Shown one piece after another: positions 62,255 to 64,000 of a stretch of DNA of 64,000 bases. The stretch covers positions 71,396,383-71,460,382 of the forward strand of contig JAKGHH010000002.1 in the NCBI GenBank assembly GCA_022828595.1, in the 5' to 3' direction. How positions within the stretch are numbered: the first letter of the stretch is position 1; every line of letters starts with the position of its first letter. A program made the translations under genes and the position numbers. The DNA is from Nelumbo lutea. Lineage: Eukaryota; Streptophyta; Magnoliopsida; Proteales; Nelumbonaceae. Under the pieces are notes generated by a model that saw only the letters and a list, made by a program, of their open reading frames with translations, made no database searches and had not been told where the DNA came from.

Positions 62255-62762
62255 CATCTCCTGTACTTATTAGTTATTACTCATGGGAGATGTTCCCAAT
62301 GCACAATGGATGTGCCTATGAGGCGCCCATTTGTGAGGAGCAGATCCCGTCACCTATGGGTGCCAATCTGAATTCATCGCAAACAGACCTCCTTTGTTAG
62401 AATCCTCAAAAAGAATGCATAAAAAATATAAAAAATACTCATGTAATTATTTTACTTTTGATAAAAATATTTATTTTCCAAATTTTCTCTTCATATAAAT
62501 CTCTATCATAAACCCTTCCAATCTCTTTTCTAAAATTGATTTGTCTTCCAAATTTGCCTTCATGTCCATCACTCAAAGGTAAAGCTATAACCTTAAATTC
62601 TTTTTTATTTTTATTTTTTGCTTATAAAGTTTGTATAGTTTTTCTATAAAACCAGCCTCAATAGTAACTATATGGGTATTTTAGACATTTCCATGCCTCT
62701 TGGTAGAGGATTCTAACATAAGGGGTCTACTTGCAACTATGTCAAAAAATTAAGGGGAGGTG
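62255..62762. other. Intergenic sequence between two MITEs
   Basis: Contains a second GGGAGATGTTCCCAATGCAC motif resembling 61721-61740 (GGGAGATGTTGCCAATGCAT), a local repeat. No gene. Confidence 0.45.
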
Positions 62763-62770
62763 ATTGCAAT

Positions 62771-63242
62771 TAGGGGTACTCACAATTCGTTTAACCGAAC
62801 TGTGGATCTTTTTTTGTAACCAAACCAGTACTACCAATTTTTGGAAAATCGATAACCAAAATCAATTGGTTAACCGGTTGATCAGTTCAGTTAACCGACG
62901 ATTTTTTGATTTTTGTATCTTTACAATATATAAATATATAATAAAAAGTTATAAATATATATATAATATTATATTTTAAATAATAAATAATATATTATAT
63001 ATTATAAATATATAATGCCTATTATTAATTTATAATATATAAAAAATATTAAATATATATAATATATAGAAATATATGTATACCAGTTGGTTCAGTTAAT
63101 TACCGGTTTTCTATATCAATAACCAAATTCAAACCGATACCTTCGATTTTTTAAAACACCAAACCGAAACCAAAGCGAAAAATCTTAACCTAACCAATTT
63201 TTCGGGTCGGTTTCGATCGATTTGGTTTTTCATTTTTTCCTA
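62771..63242. mobile_element. hAT-like MITE, 472 bp, upstream of PEX5
   Basis: Starts TAGGGGTACTCACAATTCG and ends TTTTTTCCTA. Flanked by a perfect 8-bp duplication ATTGCAAT at 62763-62770 and 63243-63250. Outer parts carry AACCG/CGGTT words, the middle is a TATA-rich block (62930-63080). The inverted end match is short (TAGG..CCTA). Confidence 0.85.
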
Positions 63243-63250
63243 ATTGCAAT

Positions 63251-64000
63251 TACTAAACTATATGAGAGGTTTTAGCAATAGTCAAACATTTAAAGGGAGG
63301 TTTTAGTCATTTACAATTAATTAAACTTGGGAAAAGTACGGGTGGGCTCAATTCAGAATTATGAAATCCAGCTTGCATAACCGAGAAAGACATATAAACA
63401 ATGCCTTCTATTATGACCATGAGGTGGCAATCCAACATGGCTTCCACGTCACCTACTTATATACTTTTTTATTTTGAAATTGCCCTTAAACACGTAGTCG
63501 TAAAGACCATAACGACCTTGTTTAAGAAAATGGGTCACTTGATCTCTCTACCGCCCTCTCTCCTTCTCTTCTTCTCATCATGTCTTCCCCTCTCTCACTC
63601 TACTTACTACGCTGCTGTAACTTGGGCACAAATGGTCCAAAACTAAGCATTCACTACATCCTCCCCCATCCTTTTCTCTCTGCATTCGCTATATCTTGAG
63701 CTTACACAAGTCTCCAACCAAGTTTTTTTTTTTTTTTTTCTCTCATTTTTCACTTCATTTCCTTCTCATTTCAACAGTCAAAACCTCTGTTATTAATGCC
63801 AATATTATCTTCTTATCTTCCCCTTGATGTTACAATCGAATGGGTTTTAGGCCCTTGCTCAGATTACAATCAAACCATTTTCTCCTCTCCCTGATTATCT
63901 TCTCCTTGTTGGTATAACGGAACCAGTTTGAGCCCCTCCCCCCCACCCCCACTAAGCCAACATCTCAACCCTCCTCTTCTATACTCCCTTTTCTTCATCC
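63251..64000. other. Intergenic sequence at the right edge
   Basis: CT-rich sequence from about 63530 on could be a leader or promoter of a neighbouring gene to the right, but no start codon, domain or splice pattern supports a gene inside the window. Confidence 0.4.

Noticed and set aside
1..64000. CRISPR array, bacterial operon or defence system
   Set aside because: No regular repeat-spacer pattern; split exons and plant retroelements show eukaryotic nuclear DNA.

Overview
The window is nuclear DNA from a flowering plant. Its single recognisable host gene is PEX5, the cytosolic receptor that carries PTS1 cargo to peroxisomes, read on the minus strand. The plant origin rests on spliced exons that match land-plant PEX5, on Ty1/copia, Ty3/gypsy, L1-type LINE and hAT families of plant type, and on retrotransposon primer sites complementary to plant initiator Met-tRNA. 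The species cannot be named from the sequence. A woody or early-diverging eudicot with transposon-expanded introns (lotus- or grape-like) is only a guess.

PEX5 starts at 60890. Twelve exons can be placed to the base, down to 5303, and they encode about 679 residues without a stop or frameshift. Codon phases match at every junction. The last exon (C-terminal TPR and tail, roughly 80 residues in relatives) is not in the window and should lie beyond its left end. Coding sequence is about 2 kb of the 55.6 kb span. Intron 4 is 20.3 kb, intron 10 is 10.9 kb, intron 5 is 9.1 kb and intron 8 is 7.1 kb. All introns are GT-AG except intron 7, which reads as GC-AG.

Almost everything else is nested, mostly decayed mobile DNA inside these introns. 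Region by region: 1-5300 (intron 12) holds a copia 3' end and two LINE remnants. 5830-16688 (intron 10) holds a copia element split by a compact gypsy derivative, a second gypsy remnant, a LINE ORF1 region and a 370-bp tandem duplication. 17482-24589 (intron 8) holds a copia remnant, a LINE endonuclease region broken by a small poly(T)-bounded insert, and a SINE. 24784-26873 (intron 7) holds a hAT MITE split by a LINE. 27571-36674 (intron 5) holds an old copia carrying a MITE, which carries a LINE, plus a second LINE. 36930-57211 (intron 4) holds a large MITE, a LINE split by a near-complete copia, a SINE, a hAT MITE, another LINE and a second near-complete copia that is itself split by a LINE. 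Intron 1 holds an LTR-like remnant and a LINE. Upstream of PEX5 are two more hAT MITEs.

Many insertions could be closed by their target-site duplications (TSDs), so the order of insertion can be read directly. No novel multi-gene system was found. The notable points are an intact receptor gene kept in a retroelement-filled locus, its GC-AG intron, and structural oddities of individual elements.
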